Below, piece by piece: positions 16,800 to 27,039 of a stretch of 64,000 nucleotides of DNA. Numbering within the stretch: the first letter of the stretch is position 1; each line of letters begins with the position of its first letter. The notes under the pieces were generated by a model. The model was not told the origin of the DNA. It did not search any database and saw only the letters and a list, made by a program, of their open reading frames with translations. Both the position numbers and the translations under genes were made by a program. This stretch comes from Senegalia massiliensis (GTDB lineage: Bacteria; Bacillota; Clostridia; Tissierellales; SIT17), in the NCBI RefSeq assembly GCF_009911265.1, contig NZ_QXXA01000004.1, positions 302,692 through 366,691 of the forward strand. Direction: 5' to 3'.

Positions 16800-18548
16800 T
16801 TATTTTGTTTTTATAAATACAAAAAATTCTACACTTTCTATTTCTATATTTTCATTTGAATTTGTATTATTTCCATTTATATTTTTGAATAATATTTGCA
16901 CTTTGATATCATTATTCTGATCTGTAAATGTCATATCATTCATATCTAATATATCTTTATTTGAACTATTTTTATGAATTTTTCTTGCTATATCATTTAT
17001 ATTTTTTGTATAGATTTCATCATCATTGTTTTTTATAACAATCTCATCATTACTGTTACTATATCTTACAGAATAGTCCCCATCAAACATCTTTGCACTT
17101 TGTGGTTCATAAGTAGTATAGAAAGTAAAATAATCATAATCCTCTATTGATATAATCCTTTCATCTTCTAATATATGGTTAAAGTAATTTCTATTTTGAT
17201 AAGGATACATATGGTCTTCTTTTAAATCAAAGCCAAACACATCTTCCATCTCACGTAAATCAAAACCATCTGAAAGAAATCTTATATCATCAAGTGAATG
17301 ATAGTTTAGAAAATATCGTATTATAGAACTAATTTCTCTTTTAGCTTCTTCACTTACATTTTCATTTGGCCTTATAGCCAATGAATCCGATAGTAAATCA
17401 TTACTTTTAAGTAATTTTTCAAATCTATTATTTTGACTCCATTTTGAAACTGAATAAGCACTTATTGGACCTGTAACAGATATTATAACTATAAGTGTAA
17501 GCGATACGGTAAGCCAAATATTCTTTATATCTTTCTTTAGAGAATAGTATACCATAACTCCTGTAACCCAAATCCCTACTGCTATTACAAAATATCTATC
17601 TTCTGTTATACCATAAGCATTTATTCTTAAAATTATTGCCCAAAACATAATCCCAATTAAAGGAATAATTGCCTTTGGAAATATTTTTATAAAAGTATTT
17701 ATCCATCTACTTTGACCTTTAAGTGGGTATATGAAAAATAATACTATAGTCATTATAATTGAATACCACAATACTAAATTACCAATTATATTTTGTGGTA
17801 ATTGAGATGTAATGATTATTTTTCCAAAATATACATATAAAATAATTGTGTATATAGAAATCAAAGGAAGTACTATATATTCAAGTAAAACCTTTAATAC
17901 TTTTGGAAAACTTCCAATAGTAATTTCAGCATCTTTCTTTGGAATATCCGCTAAGAAAAATGAAGGTGCAAAAATTCCAGCTACTACAAATGCAATATCA
18001 GCAAAAATCTTACCAGGTATGTCTGCATTAAATAATAAATTAATTGTAGTAAGTATTGCTGCAAGCCCTAAATAAAGCACTACTGAATAGACATATGTAA
18101 CTATAAATCTAGAAAATAACCTTATAACATATAATTCATAATTATGTTTTCTCTTAATATAAGGTATAAAACTAAAGATTATGAAAAAAGCTATCATATA
18201 TGCTGTATATCTAGTTCCAGAAACATAATCAATTTCTTTTAATAATAAGAAATAATATCCTATTAAAATTATAGGAGTAAATACATGTGCTAAGATTTCA
18301 ATAGATTTTTTCACATTATCTTTGGTTTCAAAAAATACATATATTGATAAACTAAGTGGTATTCCAAGAGCCAGTATCATTGCTATCCTTGAATATAAAT
18401 CCCCGTCATCCCTAAATAAAAATTCATTATGATTTATATAAATGAGTACACAAACTGTAAATACTGAATATAATAAAGATATTGGAAATCTCTTTAAGCT
18501 TTCTGATATTCTATTAGGTAATTTTTTAAACCCTTCAATGATATTCAT
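16800..18548 (-). CDS. DUF4153 membrane protein
   Basis: 582 aa from the ATG at 18548 (AGAGGTGA upstream). The first 370 or so residues contain about eleven hydrophobic segments, and the C-terminal 200 residues are a soluble, polar domain (SDGFDLREMEDVFGFDLKED and many Asp/Asn). This layout and the N-terminal IEGFKKLPNRISESLKRFP match the DUF4153 family as I recall it. Function is unknown; no enzyme motif is visible. Single gene with its own terminator. Confidence 0.75.
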   Translation of the reverse strand: MNIIEGFKKLPNRISESLKRFPISLLYSVFTVCVLIYINHNEFLFRDDGDLYSRIAMILALGIPLSLSIYVFFETKDNVKKSIEILAHVFTPIILIGYYFLLLKEIDYVSGTRYTAYMIAFFIIFSFIPYIKRKHNYELYVIRLFSRFIVTYVYSVVLYLGLAAILTTINLLFNADIPGKIFADIAFVVAGIFAPSFFLADIPKKDAEITIGSFPKVLKVLLEYIVLPLISIYTIILYVYFGKIIITSQLPQNIIGNLVLWYSIIMTIVLFFIYPLKGQSRWINTFIKIFPKAIIPLIGIMFWAIILRINAYGITEDRYFVIAVGIWVTGVMVYYSLKKDIKNIWLTVSLTLIVIISVTGPISAYSVSKWSQNNRFEKLLKSNDLLSDSLAIRPNENVSEEAKREISSIIRYFLNYHSLDDIRFLSDGFDLREMEDVFGFDLKEDHMYPYQNRNYFNHILEDERIISIEDYDYFTFYTTYEPQSAKMFDGDYSVRYSNSNDEIVIKNNDDEIYTKNINDIARKIHKNSSNKDILDMNDMTFTDQNNDIKVQILFKNINGNNTNSNENIEIESVEFFVFIKTK

Positions 18549-18595
18549 AAAATTCACCTCTTTATTTGTACTATATTTCAAGTATATCACAAAAA

Positions 18596-18617
18596 AGAGA
18601 CAATAAAAATTGTCTCT
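18596..18617 (-). terminator. Intrinsic terminator after the haloperoxidase-like gene
   Basis: AGAGACAAT pairs with ATTGTCTCT across a 4-nt loop, followed on the minus strand by six T. Confidence 0.85.
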
Positions 18618-18622
18618 AAAAT

Positions 18623-19519
18623 CTATAAATCTTCATTATCCGATTCAACCTCTAAACTATATCTATAATAATCATCTAAAAGAGGTAAATTACAATCACG
18701 AGCTCTTGATGGAAACTCAATAACTTGTTCATATGGTGGAGGAACAAGTTCAGCATCTAAATTTTCAGTTATATTTATATCAATTAAAGATTGATTTCCA
18801 TCATATTGTTTTTGTAATACAGATACGATAATTTCACCTATTTGTCTACCTAATTTTAATCCCTCTGTTAAATCTGCTGGAAAATGAACTCCACCATATA
18901 GTCTAGACTTTGAATTTTCTTCTGCTAATTCCTTCAACTTGTCAGATTCAGTAGAGAAGAAATAGCTTAATACAATTTCTACAGCTCCAGCTACCACTGA
19001 ATGTCCAGAAGGATAAGTTGGAAACTTAGGTGTACATATTTCTGTATATAATTCTTGATCAAGCTGGTTTGGTCTTGGAATATCCCATAAATATTTAAAA
19101 TACCAAGTAATAACAAAAGCATCATTTATTGCTCCATGAACAGCTGCAAGTACTCTAGATGCTCTTATAGGTCCTAAACCATAAGTGTCTATTAACCTGT
19201 CTATTATAGGAGTCCATTGTTTTGTAGCAGGACCATCCCCCCAATATTCCGCTTTTCTTTTTTCAAGTGGTGTAAGATTATCAAGTGTTTCTTTTACAAC
19301 TAATAATTCTTTATCAAAGTTAAAATTATCAGGAGATAAAATTTCAAACGCAATTTCTTTTCCAGCTAATGTTGTAAACTTGCCTTTATTATTTCTATCA
19401 AAATAATAAAGTGGCCATGATCCTGCAAAAGGACTTATTCCTTGAGGAACCCTTTTTTCACCTGCATAAGATAATTCAGACCATTTTCTTTTTAAGTCCT
19501 TATTCTTACATTGACTCAT
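18623..19519 (-). CDS. Vanadium-dependent haloperoxidase/PAP2-type phosphatase homologue
   Basis: 298 aa, no signal peptide. It carries the three-part PAP2/vanadium haloperoxidase phosphate-binding signature: K-x6-RP in KYLWDIPRP, PSGH in YPSGHSVVAGA, and SR-x5-H-x3-D in SRLYGGVHFPAD. The fold also contains WGDGPATKQWTPI, usual in bacterial members. It could be a haloperoxidase or a soluble acid phosphatase; sequence alone does not choose. Single gene; the 88 nt upstream contain a TATACT element. Confidence 0.85.
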   Translation of the reverse strand: MSQCKNKDLKRKWSELSYAGEKRVPQGISPFAGSWPLYYFDRNNKGKFTTLAGKEIAFEILSPDNFNFDKELLVVKETLDNLTPLEKRKAEYWGDGPATKQWTPIIDRLIDTYGLGPIRASRVLAAVHGAINDAFVITWYFKYLWDIPRPNQLDQELYTEICTPKFPTYPSGHSVVAGAVEIVLSYFFSTESDKLKELAEENSKSRLYGGVHFPADLTEGLKLGRQIGEIIVSVLQKQYDGNQSLIDINITENLDAELVPPPYEQVIEFPSRARDCNLPLLDDYYRYSLEVESDNEDL

Positions 19520-19607
19520 ACATAATAACCTCCAAAATATGACTTAGTATAATATATGCTAAAGGTTATTATTTTGAGATACTATCTTTTCAACTATCTT
19601 AGATATT

Positions 19608-20474
19608 TTATTTTATTCTATTTTTTAAAACTCCAATTTGCTCTATACTACACTCAACTATATCTCCTGACTTTAAAAACTTTGGAGGATTAAATCCCAT
19701 GCCTACTCCAGAAGGTGTGCCTGTGGAAATAATATCTCCTGGCTCTAAAGTCATATGAGAAGATAACTCTACTATTATATCTTCTATGGTTTTTATCATA
19801 TATCTAGTATTTGAGTTTTGTCTTATTTGTCCATTAACTTTAGATAGTATATCTAATTCTATAGGAAACTTAAATTCATCTATAGTTACAATAAATGGTC
19901 CAAGTATTGAATAATCATCTAAACTCTTACCTAAAAACCATTGTTTATGATCTTTTTGAATTTTTCTAGAAGTTAAATCATTAAAAATAGAAAATCCAAA
20001 TATATATTCTTTAATATTTTCTCTTTTAATATTTTTAGCTTTTTTTCCAATAATAACTGCAAGTTCTACTTCATAATCAATTTTAGAATCTAAATCAAAT
20101 CTTCCATTTATATCTTCTTTTGTAGACTTTATTATATTTGCTCTTTTGCTAAAATAGTTTAATTTAAAATTATTTACATCTATTTCTTGATTGGTTTTAC
20201 TTATTTCTTTAATATGATCTATATAATTTCTACCAACACAAATTATATCGTGAACTGGTCTTATTATAGGTGAAAGTAATTTGATGTCATCTACATTAAT
20301 ATTAGGTTTACTTTCTTTTATAATTTCGAAATCATCTTTAGTACTATTTTTTATAAAATCTATCATATCTGAAAACTTCTTTGATAGATTAATTTCATTT
20401 ATATTTAAAACACCCTCATTAGTAAAAATACCAATTTCTTCTTTATTATTATATAGAAATGTAATAATCTTCAA
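19608..20474 (-). CDS. Fumarylacetoacetate hydrolase family protein
   Basis: 288 aa from a TTG behind AGGAGG. N-terminal small domain, then the FAH C-terminal fold with ICVGRNYIDHIKE, the metal ligands in IDYEVELAVIIGKKAKNI (E-x-E), FNDLTSRKIQ and LEPGDIISTGTPSGVGMGF. Members are Mg-dependent acylpyruvate hydrolases, oxaloacetate decarboxylases or hydratases; the exact substrate is not readable. It lies 34 nt downstream of pepF and may share its transcript. Confidence 0.9.
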   Translation of the reverse strand: MKIITFLYNNKEEIGIFTNEGVLNINEINLSKKFSDMIDFIKNSTKDDFEIIKESKPNINVDDIKLLSPIIRPVHDIICVGRNYIDHIKEISKTNQEIDVNNFKLNYFSKRANIIKSTKEDINGRFDLDSKIDYEVELAVIIGKKAKNIKRENIKEYIFGFSIFNDLTSRKIQKDHKQWFLGKSLDDYSILGPFIVTIDEFKFPIELDILSKVNGQIRQNSNTRYMIKTIEDIIVELSSHMTLEPGDIISTGTPSGVGMGFNPPKFLKSGDIVECSIEQIGVLKNRIK

Positions 20475-20508
20475 ATATTATCCTCCTAATAACATATAAG
20501 TTTGCACT

Positions 20509-22317
20509 TTAATTTCCTTCTATTTGATTTGTAAGTTCAATTATTTCATCAATAACCTTTCCAATATAATCTATTGTTTCATTTAAAGGTTTATCAGTAG
20601 TAATATCTACTCCTGCCATTTTTGCAAGTTCTACTGGTGTTTTTGTTCCACCTGCTTTTAATACATTTAACCAATCTTCTACTGCTTTTTCTCCTTCATT
20701 TAATATTCTTTTACTAACTTCTGTAGCTACAGTAAGTCCCGCACTATAAGTATATGGATAAAGTCCCATATAATAATGAGGCTGTCTCATCCAAGTTAAC
20801 TCTGCTCCCTTATTTATCTTTACATCTTCTCCCCAAAACTTTTCTAATGTATTTCTTTTTATTTCGCTTAATTTTTCTGCATATACACTTTCGCCTCTAT
20901 CAATAATTTTATAAACTTCTCTTTGATAGTGTGCTTCTAATAAATGTGTTACAAAATTATGAAAATAAGTGTTTGTAATCATTGAAGATAAAACCCATCT
21001 TTTAAATCTAGGATCATCCTCTTTATTTATCAAATAATTACTTAAAAGCATTTCATTTATAGTTGAAGGTGCCTCTATAAAATAAAGTGAAGGTGATTCA
21101 TCGAATACATTATTATTTTCTTGAGAAAGTAGGAAGTGACCGCCATGACCTAATTCATGAACCAAAGTAAATACTTCACTCATAAGACCATTCCAAGATA
21201 ATAATATATATGGATGAACTCCAAAAGGAGTTGCACAAAAACCTCCTGTAGATTTCCCTTTATTTTGAGCAAAATCTACCCATCTTTCATCATATGATTT
21301 CATAACCATATTTAAATAGTCTTCTCCCATAACTGATAATGCACCTTTTATATACTCTTTAGACTCTTCTATTGTAACTTCAGGGTCATAATCAGGATCA
21401 ATAGAAACTTTTAAATCTGCAAAAGTAATTTCATCTAAATTATATATTCTCTTTATTAGTTTAGCATACTTTCTCATATGAGGAGCTAATTTTTCCATAA
21501 TTATATCTATCTGTCTATCATAAAGCTCTCTATCTACTTTTTGGTCAAAAAGTAAATATTCAAATACAGAATTAAAACCTCTCATGGAACTCATTATTTT
21601 TTCTTTTTGTACTTGAGTTTGATATGCAGTAGCTATTGTATTTTTATATTCACCTATTTTATTTGAAAATAAATCAAATGCTTTTCTTCTTAAATCTGTA
21701 TCTTTATTTCCTTGATAAGAGTTTTCATAAAGTACAAAACTAAGTGGGTATTCAACTCCATTGACCTCAAAGCTTGGAAAGTCCATATCAGCAAGTTTTG
21801 CTTGATTATATATATTTTCTGGAGAATCTAAAATTGGTGAAAGACTTGCAAATGATTTTTCAACTTCTGGATTAAGTGTATAAGGTTTACTTCTTTTTAT
21901 ATCTTTTAAATAATTTTTATATTTATCTGTTTTATTTATAGACTCATCTAATATAGTTTCTTTTACTTCTTTTAGTTCACTTTCTATAAATGTAAGTCTA
22001 CTTAAAATTTCTGAAATCAAGCTATTGTTCTTGTTGAATAAAGTTTGCATATCTGAATCCGTTTGATCAACTGAAACTGCAAGATAAGCATAATTACTTG
22101 TTAATATTACATTTTCATATACTTTTTCATATTTTTCAAGACAACTTAATATAGTTGATGAATTATCTAATCTACCTTTATATTCTTTTTCTATTAATCT
22201 AGATTCTTTTACCACATTTTCAAGCGTTTTTTCATACTCCCCCTCTGAACTGAAAATATCAGATAAATCCCAAGTAAGTGACTTATCTACTTCACTTCTG
22301 TTCTTTAATTTGCTCAT
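20509..22317 (-). CDS. pepF: Oligoendopeptidase F
   Basis: 602 aa M3B metallopeptidase that cleaves short cytosolic peptides. The zinc site HELGHGGHF (HExxH) lies near residue 386, with the third ligand Glu in FIEAPSTINEMLLSNYL about 25 residues later. The N-terminal helical domain (SLTWDLSDIFSSEGEYEK) is typical. Length is normal for PepF. Fits an amino-acid fermenting lifestyle. Confidence 0.95.
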   Translation of the reverse strand: MSKLKNRSEVDKSLTWDLSDIFSSEGEYEKTLENVVKESRLIEKEYKGRLDNSSTILSCLEKYEKVYENVILTSNYAYLAVSVDQTDSDMQTLFNKNNSLISEILSRLTFIESELKEVKETILDESINKTDKYKNYLKDIKRSKPYTLNPEVEKSFASLSPILDSPENIYNQAKLADMDFPSFEVNGVEYPLSFVLYENSYQGNKDTDLRRKAFDLFSNKIGEYKNTIATAYQTQVQKEKIMSSMRGFNSVFEYLLFDQKVDRELYDRQIDIIMEKLAPHMRKYAKLIKRIYNLDEITFADLKVSIDPDYDPEVTIEESKEYIKGALSVMGEDYLNMVMKSYDERWVDFAQNKGKSTGGFCATPFGVHPYILLSWNGLMSEVFTLVHELGHGGHFLLSQENNNVFDESPSLYFIEAPSTINEMLLSNYLINKEDDPRFKRWVLSSMITNTYFHNFVTHLLEAHYQREVYKIIDRGESVYAEKLSEIKRNTLEKFWGEDVKINKGAELTWMRQPHYYMGLYPYTYSAGLTVATEVSKRILNEGEKAVEDWLNVLKAGGTKTPVELAKMAGVDITTDKPLNETIDYIGKVIDEIIELTNQIEGN

Positions 22318-22398
22318 TTTATCCCTCTTTCCATCTTTTATATATCTATTTTATCAATATAAATATTATATCATAAATATTTGCAATCGTAAGAATAT

Positions 22399-23295
22399 TC
22401 ATTTGAGTTTGAAATATTCTTTTAAATTTTCTGGACCAGAAATCACTTCTCTACCAACAAATAGTGTGCCATCAGTTTTTGATTTTACTTCCCACTTAAC
22501 TAAACTAATAAATCCATTTGAGATCTCTATTGCAGTAATCCCAGTTGGATGTACACAACTACCATCATTGAAATATGGTATATCATCTACTTCTGGGAAT
22601 ATAGGTTTATGGGTATGCCCTGCAATAATCATTTGTTTATTATCTTTAACCCATTTAATTATTCTTTTATCTATTAATTGCCGTTTAGAATAATTTTTAG
22701 CAGGACTAGTAGGATCATTTATGCCAAACAACTCTAAATGTTTCCATAATTTACCTACCAGGAATCTTCTCAATTTCCACAGTTTATAATCCAGAAAACT
22801 AACTTGATGTCCATGTACTAAAAATATCTTTTCTTTTGTAACCTTATGCTTCAATATCAGACCTTCATGAACTTTTATATTTTCAAAGAGTTTAATATAT
22901 TCTTGATTAGTTTGACCTAAAAATTGGCATAAGTTTTCTTTTACATATTTTTGTTCTTTTTTTATCATATCATGGTTGCCAAATATAAAATAAAGTCTTC
23001 TCCTCTTATAAAATTCAGATAACATACAAAAAGTATCTAAATTAGCATCAATAATATCATCAATATTATTATTTTCCCAAAGTTCATCACCATCTCCAAG
23101 TTCAATATAGATATATCCTTTATTTAAATATTTAGATAATGCTGCAAAATAAATATTCTTATTTTTAGAAAAGTTATCAGCATAGCTGCCATCTCCTCTA
23201 TGACAATCACTCATTATAACTATTTTTGAATGATTATCAAATAATATTTCTTTAGAGGAATTATAAACTTTAGATAAATTTTTTTGACCATACAT
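22399..23295 (-). CDS. Calcineurin-like metallophosphoesterase
   Basis: 298 aa from the ATG at 23295, preceded by AGAGGAAG; a longer TTG start would overlap the previous gene. The five phosphoesterase motifs are visible: MSDCHRGDG, ELGDGDELWE, FGNHD, VHGH and AGHTH, giving a two-metal active site. Resembles LpxH-like or serine/threonine phosphatase-like bacterial members; the substrate is unknown. It starts 1 nt after the stop of the DUF4474 gene, so the two are translationally coupled and probably act together. Confidence 0.88.
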   Translation of the reverse strand: MYGQKNLSKVYNSSKEILFDNHSKIVIMSDCHRGDGSYADNFSKNKNIYFAALSKYLNKGYIYIELGDGDELWENNNIDDIIDANLDTFCMLSEFYKRRRLYFIFGNHDMIKKEQKYVKENLCQFLGQTNQEYIKLFENIKVHEGLILKHKVTKEKIFLVHGHQVSFLDYKLWKLRRFLVGKLWKHLELFGINDPTSPAKNYSKRQLIDKRIIKWVKDNKQMIIAGHTHKPIFPEVDDIPYFNDGSCVHPTGITAIEISNGFISLVKWEVKSKTDGTLFVGREVISGPENLKEYFKLK

Positions 23296-23296
23296 T

Positions 23297-24253
23297 TTAG
23301 TCTTCCTCTTTACTATCAATATATTTTTGGAGTTCTTTATATATTTCAATTAACTTTTTAGGTCTACCTATATTTAAAACTTCTTTATATAAATCAGGTG
23401 ACTTTTTATATAATATCTCTAATTTTTCTGGGAAGGTATCATATGCTTCTGTTAATAACTCATATTTATCACATAATTCTTTATTTTTAAATTGTATAAT
23501 TTTATCTGTTTTTTCATTTCTAGTATAAGGTTGTTCCACATGAGGCTTATCAAATTTTAATCTGATTATATTTCCTCTTTGAACTATTTCAGTATATGAA
23601 TAATTAGCATTTCTTAATCCTTTTATGAAGCTATTAGTCATATCTCTATTTTTAAATACAATTTTTATATCCATAGTAAGTTCTTCTGGTTCAGAAAACT
23701 CTCCAACTCTAAACCCTGTCAACCACCAATGTCTAGATTTTCTTTTAAGAATTGTTCTATTATTCCTTTTCAGAACAAAAGAAATTTCAAGAAAATCTTC
23801 ATCCTTTACTGCATTATAAAAAGTGCCATTAAAAAAATCAGGTATATCTAAATCTGGACCTGTAGTATAATATATTCCAATTTCAGCCCCAGTACATAAA
23901 TCATATTGTCCTTTCCAAAATTCTATTAGCCACCTTTTATTATCATATTCAAAATATATTGGCTCACAATCTATTATCATGCCTAGTGGTGCAGCGGCTT
24001 CATCATATAATCTACAATATCCCATTTTTCTTTGCCAAGCATCTATATTAGAAAAAAATATATCTTGTCTTTCATCATAAGAATATCCACTTATATCTAT
24101 AATTTCATCTATCTTTTCTTTATCAAGTGGAGTTTTATATTTTTCAAATAAATTTTTACTATATTCTTTATATTTTTTATAAACTATTATCATTAAGATA
24201 ATAAATACTAAAAAAAATGATATAAAATAAGAAGAATCTACATTATTTAACAT
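23297..24253 (-). CDS. DUF4474 protein, membrane-anchored
   Basis: 318 aa. One N-terminal transmembrane helix (about 8-24), then a soluble domain with DISGYSYDERQDIFFSN, WQRKMGYCRLYDEAAAPLG, CEPIYFEYDNKRWLIEFWKG and GAEIGIYYTTG, which I recognise as DUF4474. A C-terminal helical region (265-318) follows. Function unknown. Coupling to a phosphoesterase gene suggests a shared role, for example presenting the phosphoesterase at the membrane; that is inference. Confidence 0.8.
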   Translation of the reverse strand: MLNNVDSSYFISFFLVFIILMIIVYKKYKEYSKNLFEKYKTPLDKEKIDEIIDISGYSYDERQDIFFSNIDAWQRKMGYCRLYDEAAAPLGMIIDCEPIYFEYDNKRWLIEFWKGQYDLCTGAEIGIYYTTGPDLDIPDFFNGTFYNAVKDEDFLEISFVLKRNNRTILKRKSRHWWLTGFRVGEFSEPEELTMDIKIVFKNRDMTNSFIKGLRNANYSYTEIVQRGNIIRLKFDKPHVEQPYTRNEKTDKIIQFKNKELCDKYELLTEAYDTFPEKLEILYKKSPDLYKEVLNIGRPKKLIEIYKELQKYIDSKEED

Positions 24254-24310
24254 AATATCACCTCGAATATTTTCATATAATATTGTATTCAGAATATAAA
24301 TATTATGTTA

Positions 24311-24346
24311 AAAATAGATATGACTACCTATTATAGGTAGTCATAT
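24311..24346 (-). terminator. Intrinsic terminator after galT
   Basis: Perfect 13-bp stem with a 3-nt loop (24318-24346), followed on the minus strand by CTATTTTTAA. Confidence 0.85.
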
Positions 24347-24349
24347 AAT

Positions 24350-25894
24350 TTAATCAATAATATCAAAATTATTATATTTCATAAATCTAATAAAAGCTTT
24401 TTTTCCTTCTTGAGTTCTTTTATATACTCCAGCATCTTTTAATACATCCAAGAACTTCATTCCAACTTCTTTTTCTAATATCTCTCTTGCTTCATCTCTA
24501 TTATTTATAGCACCATATTTATCTACTAACTCAATTATCCAATCCCTATGTTTTTGTATTTGTTCATATTGTTCTAACTTAGATATAAGTTCATTATTTA
24601 AAAGAATGTCTTCAATTTTTTCTATTTCTTTTTCAAGTCTTCCTGGAAGTACTGCAAGTCCCATAACTTCAATTAATCCTATATTTTCTTTCTTTATATG
24701 ATGTAATCTTTGATGAGGATGAAAAATTCCTTTTGGGTATTTTTCATTTATTCTATTATTTCTTAAAACTAAATCTAATTCATACTCATCATTTGAATTT
24801 TTTCTTGCTATAGGAGTTATAGTATTATGAGGTTCTCCTTCTGAAAAAGATAATATATCTACACTTTCATCATTATAATTCCTCCAAGAATTTAATATCT
24901 TAGATGCTAACTCCACTATATCTTTTTTATATTTTCCAGATAATCTGATAACTGACATTGGCCATTTTACTATACCTATGTTAACGTTTTTAAAGTCATT
25001 GGATTTAAACTGTAACTCTATATTAGCTTTTTCCATAGCAAATTTATGATTTCCACCTTGAAAATGCTCATGACTAAGTATAGACCCTCCTACAATGGGC
25101 AAATCTGCATTTGAACCTATAAAATAGTGTGGTATCTTTTCTATAAAATCTAATAACCTATTAAAACTTTTTTTTGTAATACTCATAGGCTCATGATTTT
25201 CTTTGAATATAATACTATGTTCATTATAATAAACATATGGAGAGTATTGCATATACCAATTTTCATCATTTAACTTTATAGGTATAACCCTATGATTTTG
25301 ACGTGCTGGATGATTTATTCTACCTTTATATCCTACATTTTCTAAACATAATAAACATTTAGGATATGATCTTTTTGCTTGTAATTTTGCAAGTGCAATA
25401 TCCTTTGGATCTTTTTCTGGCTTAGATAGATTTATAGTAATTTCTAAATCACCATATTCTGTATTTGTCTTCCAATATAAATTTTTATTTATTCTATCCA
25501 TTCTTATATAATTAGACGCTTTTGACATTTTATAATAATCTTCAGTAGCTTTTTCTATTCCAGAATTTTTTTCAGTATTCCAAAATTTAGTCGCAATAGC
25601 TGATTGTCGTGGAATTAATATTCCCATAATCTTTGCATCTAATAAGTCTCTCATAGATGTTGTATTTCTTTCTATTATTCCTTCTTGATGAGCATAATCC
25701 AATATACTTTCTAATATATCTACAGGACTATCTAATATTTCATCTTTAAATTCACCATTATAAGGTTCTTCAATTTTTAATAAATCCATTAAACTATTTC
25801 TCATTTGAACCATGTCTAACTTTTCAATCATATCATTTTGATATGCAAAATTTAATAATCTTTCTACTTCATACGATATACCTTTCTTGCTCAA
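24350..25894 (-). CDS. galT: Galactose-1-phosphate uridylyltransferase, class II
   Basis: 514 aa from a TTG with GGAGG 8 nt upstream. Exchanges UMP between UDP-glucose and galactose-1-phosphate. Class II features include CLLCLENVGYKGRINHPARQ, the active-site region SHEHFQGGNHKFAMEKA and FHPHQRLHHIKKENIGLIEVMGLAVLPGRL. No galK, galE or sugar transporter is adjacent, so this is an orphan Leloir-pathway gene; a related sugar-1-phosphate substrate is possible. Confidence 0.92.
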   Translation of the reverse strand: MSKKGISYEVERLLNFAYQNDMIEKLDMVQMRNSLMDLLKIEEPYNGEFKDEILDSPVDILESILDYAHQEGIIERNTTSMRDLLDAKIMGILIPRQSAIATKFWNTEKNSGIEKATEDYYKMSKASNYIRMDRINKNLYWKTNTEYGDLEITINLSKPEKDPKDIALAKLQAKRSYPKCLLCLENVGYKGRINHPARQNHRVIPIKLNDENWYMQYSPYVYYNEHSIIFKENHEPMSITKKSFNRLLDFIEKIPHYFIGSNADLPIVGGSILSHEHFQGGNHKFAMEKANIELQFKSNDFKNVNIGIVKWPMSVIRLSGKYKKDIVELASKILNSWRNYNDESVDILSFSEGEPHNTITPIARKNSNDEYELDLVLRNNRINEKYPKGIFHPHQRLHHIKKENIGLIEVMGLAVLPGRLEKEIEKIEDILLNNELISKLEQYEQIQKHRDWIIELVDKYGAINNRDEAREILEKEVGMKFLDVLKDAGVYKRTQEGKKAFIRFMKYNNFDIID

Positions 25895-25999
25895 AAAGTT
25901 CGCCTCCTATATATATTTCTATATATAGATTATATACTTTAATAACCCTAGTTTACAAGTTATCATTCCTCTCTACTATATCCTACTTTAATTGCTTTT

Positions 26000-26953
26000 T
26001 TAATATAGGTTGTCCCCTACAAAAGTTAAAACAAATAATACAAAGATTATAATACATGCTATTGTATGAATTACAACTACATTATTAGCTATTTCACTAT
26101 ATTCTCTGTTAGCATATTTATCTACAAATATGGATAATGAATAGGGTGGTGGCAATATTAAAAATGTAAAGTATGCATAATCAAATAAAGGATCATTAGT
26201 TATAATTTTATTTATTATAACTAATTTAAAGATATATCCCATAATCAGTATAGTTATTATTCTTATAAGGAATAATTTCATACTTTGTTTTATGTATATT
26301 TTATTTATTTTAAGTCCAAATCCTATGATAATAAGTATAATAGGAGTTGCAATACTTGATAAATAATTTAATGTAATGTCTACACCTATGAAAAAGGTAT
26401 TTTCAAAAAATATTTTTTCTATATTCATAATATTTAATAATAATCCTAAAATAATTGAAATTATAAGAGGTGAAGTTAAAAATCCTTTAATTATATGTAT
26501 GGAAAATCTTTCATTATTAAATTTCATTTTTAATAATGTATAAAATATAAACCATACAAAGAATTCATGTGCTACTCCAAATATTGATATCTTCTCTAAA
26601 TTTTCAACTCCAAACACAGAGCTAAATAAGGGTATTCCTAAAAGTCCAAAAGTAAATGAAGTAACTATAAATGGTACTAGAGGATGAGCTATATACTTAA
26701 TTTTATTTAATAAATTACCTATATTATATAATATAATAAGTAATATAAATACTATGAATATAACTAAAAAATACTCCTTTTTAAGAGTCATATCTCTAAA
26801 AGTAATAAATAATAATGCAGGTAATGCTATATTTATGACTCCATTTTTTAATTCATCCATTGATTCTTGTTTAACTAAATTTTTTTGTTTTATAATATAC
26901 CCAAGTGCTATAAGCAAAAATATTGGTATTACTTTTGATATAATTTCTCCCAT
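26000..26953 (-). CDS. AEC family transporter
   Basis: 317 aa with about ten hydrophobic segments of the auxin efflux carrier family. Landmarks: IFLLIALGYIIKQKNLV at the N-terminus, NIALPALLFITF in the first half, and ILPPPYSLSIFVDKYA near the C-terminus. Family members export or exchange organic acids (malate, for example); substrate unknown. The in-frame ATG at 26965 abuts AAAGG with no spacing, so the ATG at 26953 is preferred, though its spacing of 12 nt is long. Confidence 0.85.
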   Translation of the reverse strand: MGEIISKVIPIFLLIALGYIIKQKNLVKQESMDELKNGVINIALPALLFITFRDMTLKKEYFLVIFIVFILLIILYNIGNLLNKIKYIAHPLVPFIVTSFTFGLLGIPLFSSVFGVENLEKISIFGVAHEFFVWFIFYTLLKMKFNNERFSIHIIKGFLTSPLIISIILGLLLNIMNIEKIFFENTFFIGVDITLNYLSSIATPIILIIIGFGLKINKIYIKQSMKLFLIRIITILIMGYIFKLVIINKIITNDPLFDYAYFTFLILPPPYSLSIFVDKYANREYSEIANNVVVIHTIACIIIFVLFVLTFVGDNLY

Positions 26954-27004
26954 ATTTACATCCATCCTTTAAATATATAGTAATATATACTAACAAGTAG
27001 TATA

Positions 27005-27039
27005 TAACAAAATAAGCGAACTAGAAAGTCCGCTTATTT
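27005..27039 (-). terminator. Intrinsic terminator at the end of xdhC
   Basis: AAATAAGCG and CGCTTATTT (27010-27018 and 27031-27039) form a 9-bp stem that overlaps the xdhC stop codon and is followed on the minus strand by TGTTATATA. It closes the hydroxylase maturation operon. Confidence 0.7.

Noticed and set aside
19522..19572. Inverted repeat ATAATAACC/GGTTATTAT around the start of the haloperoxidase-like gene
   Set aside because: The distal arm lies upstream of the probable -10 (TATACT), so both arms are unlikely to be on one RNA.
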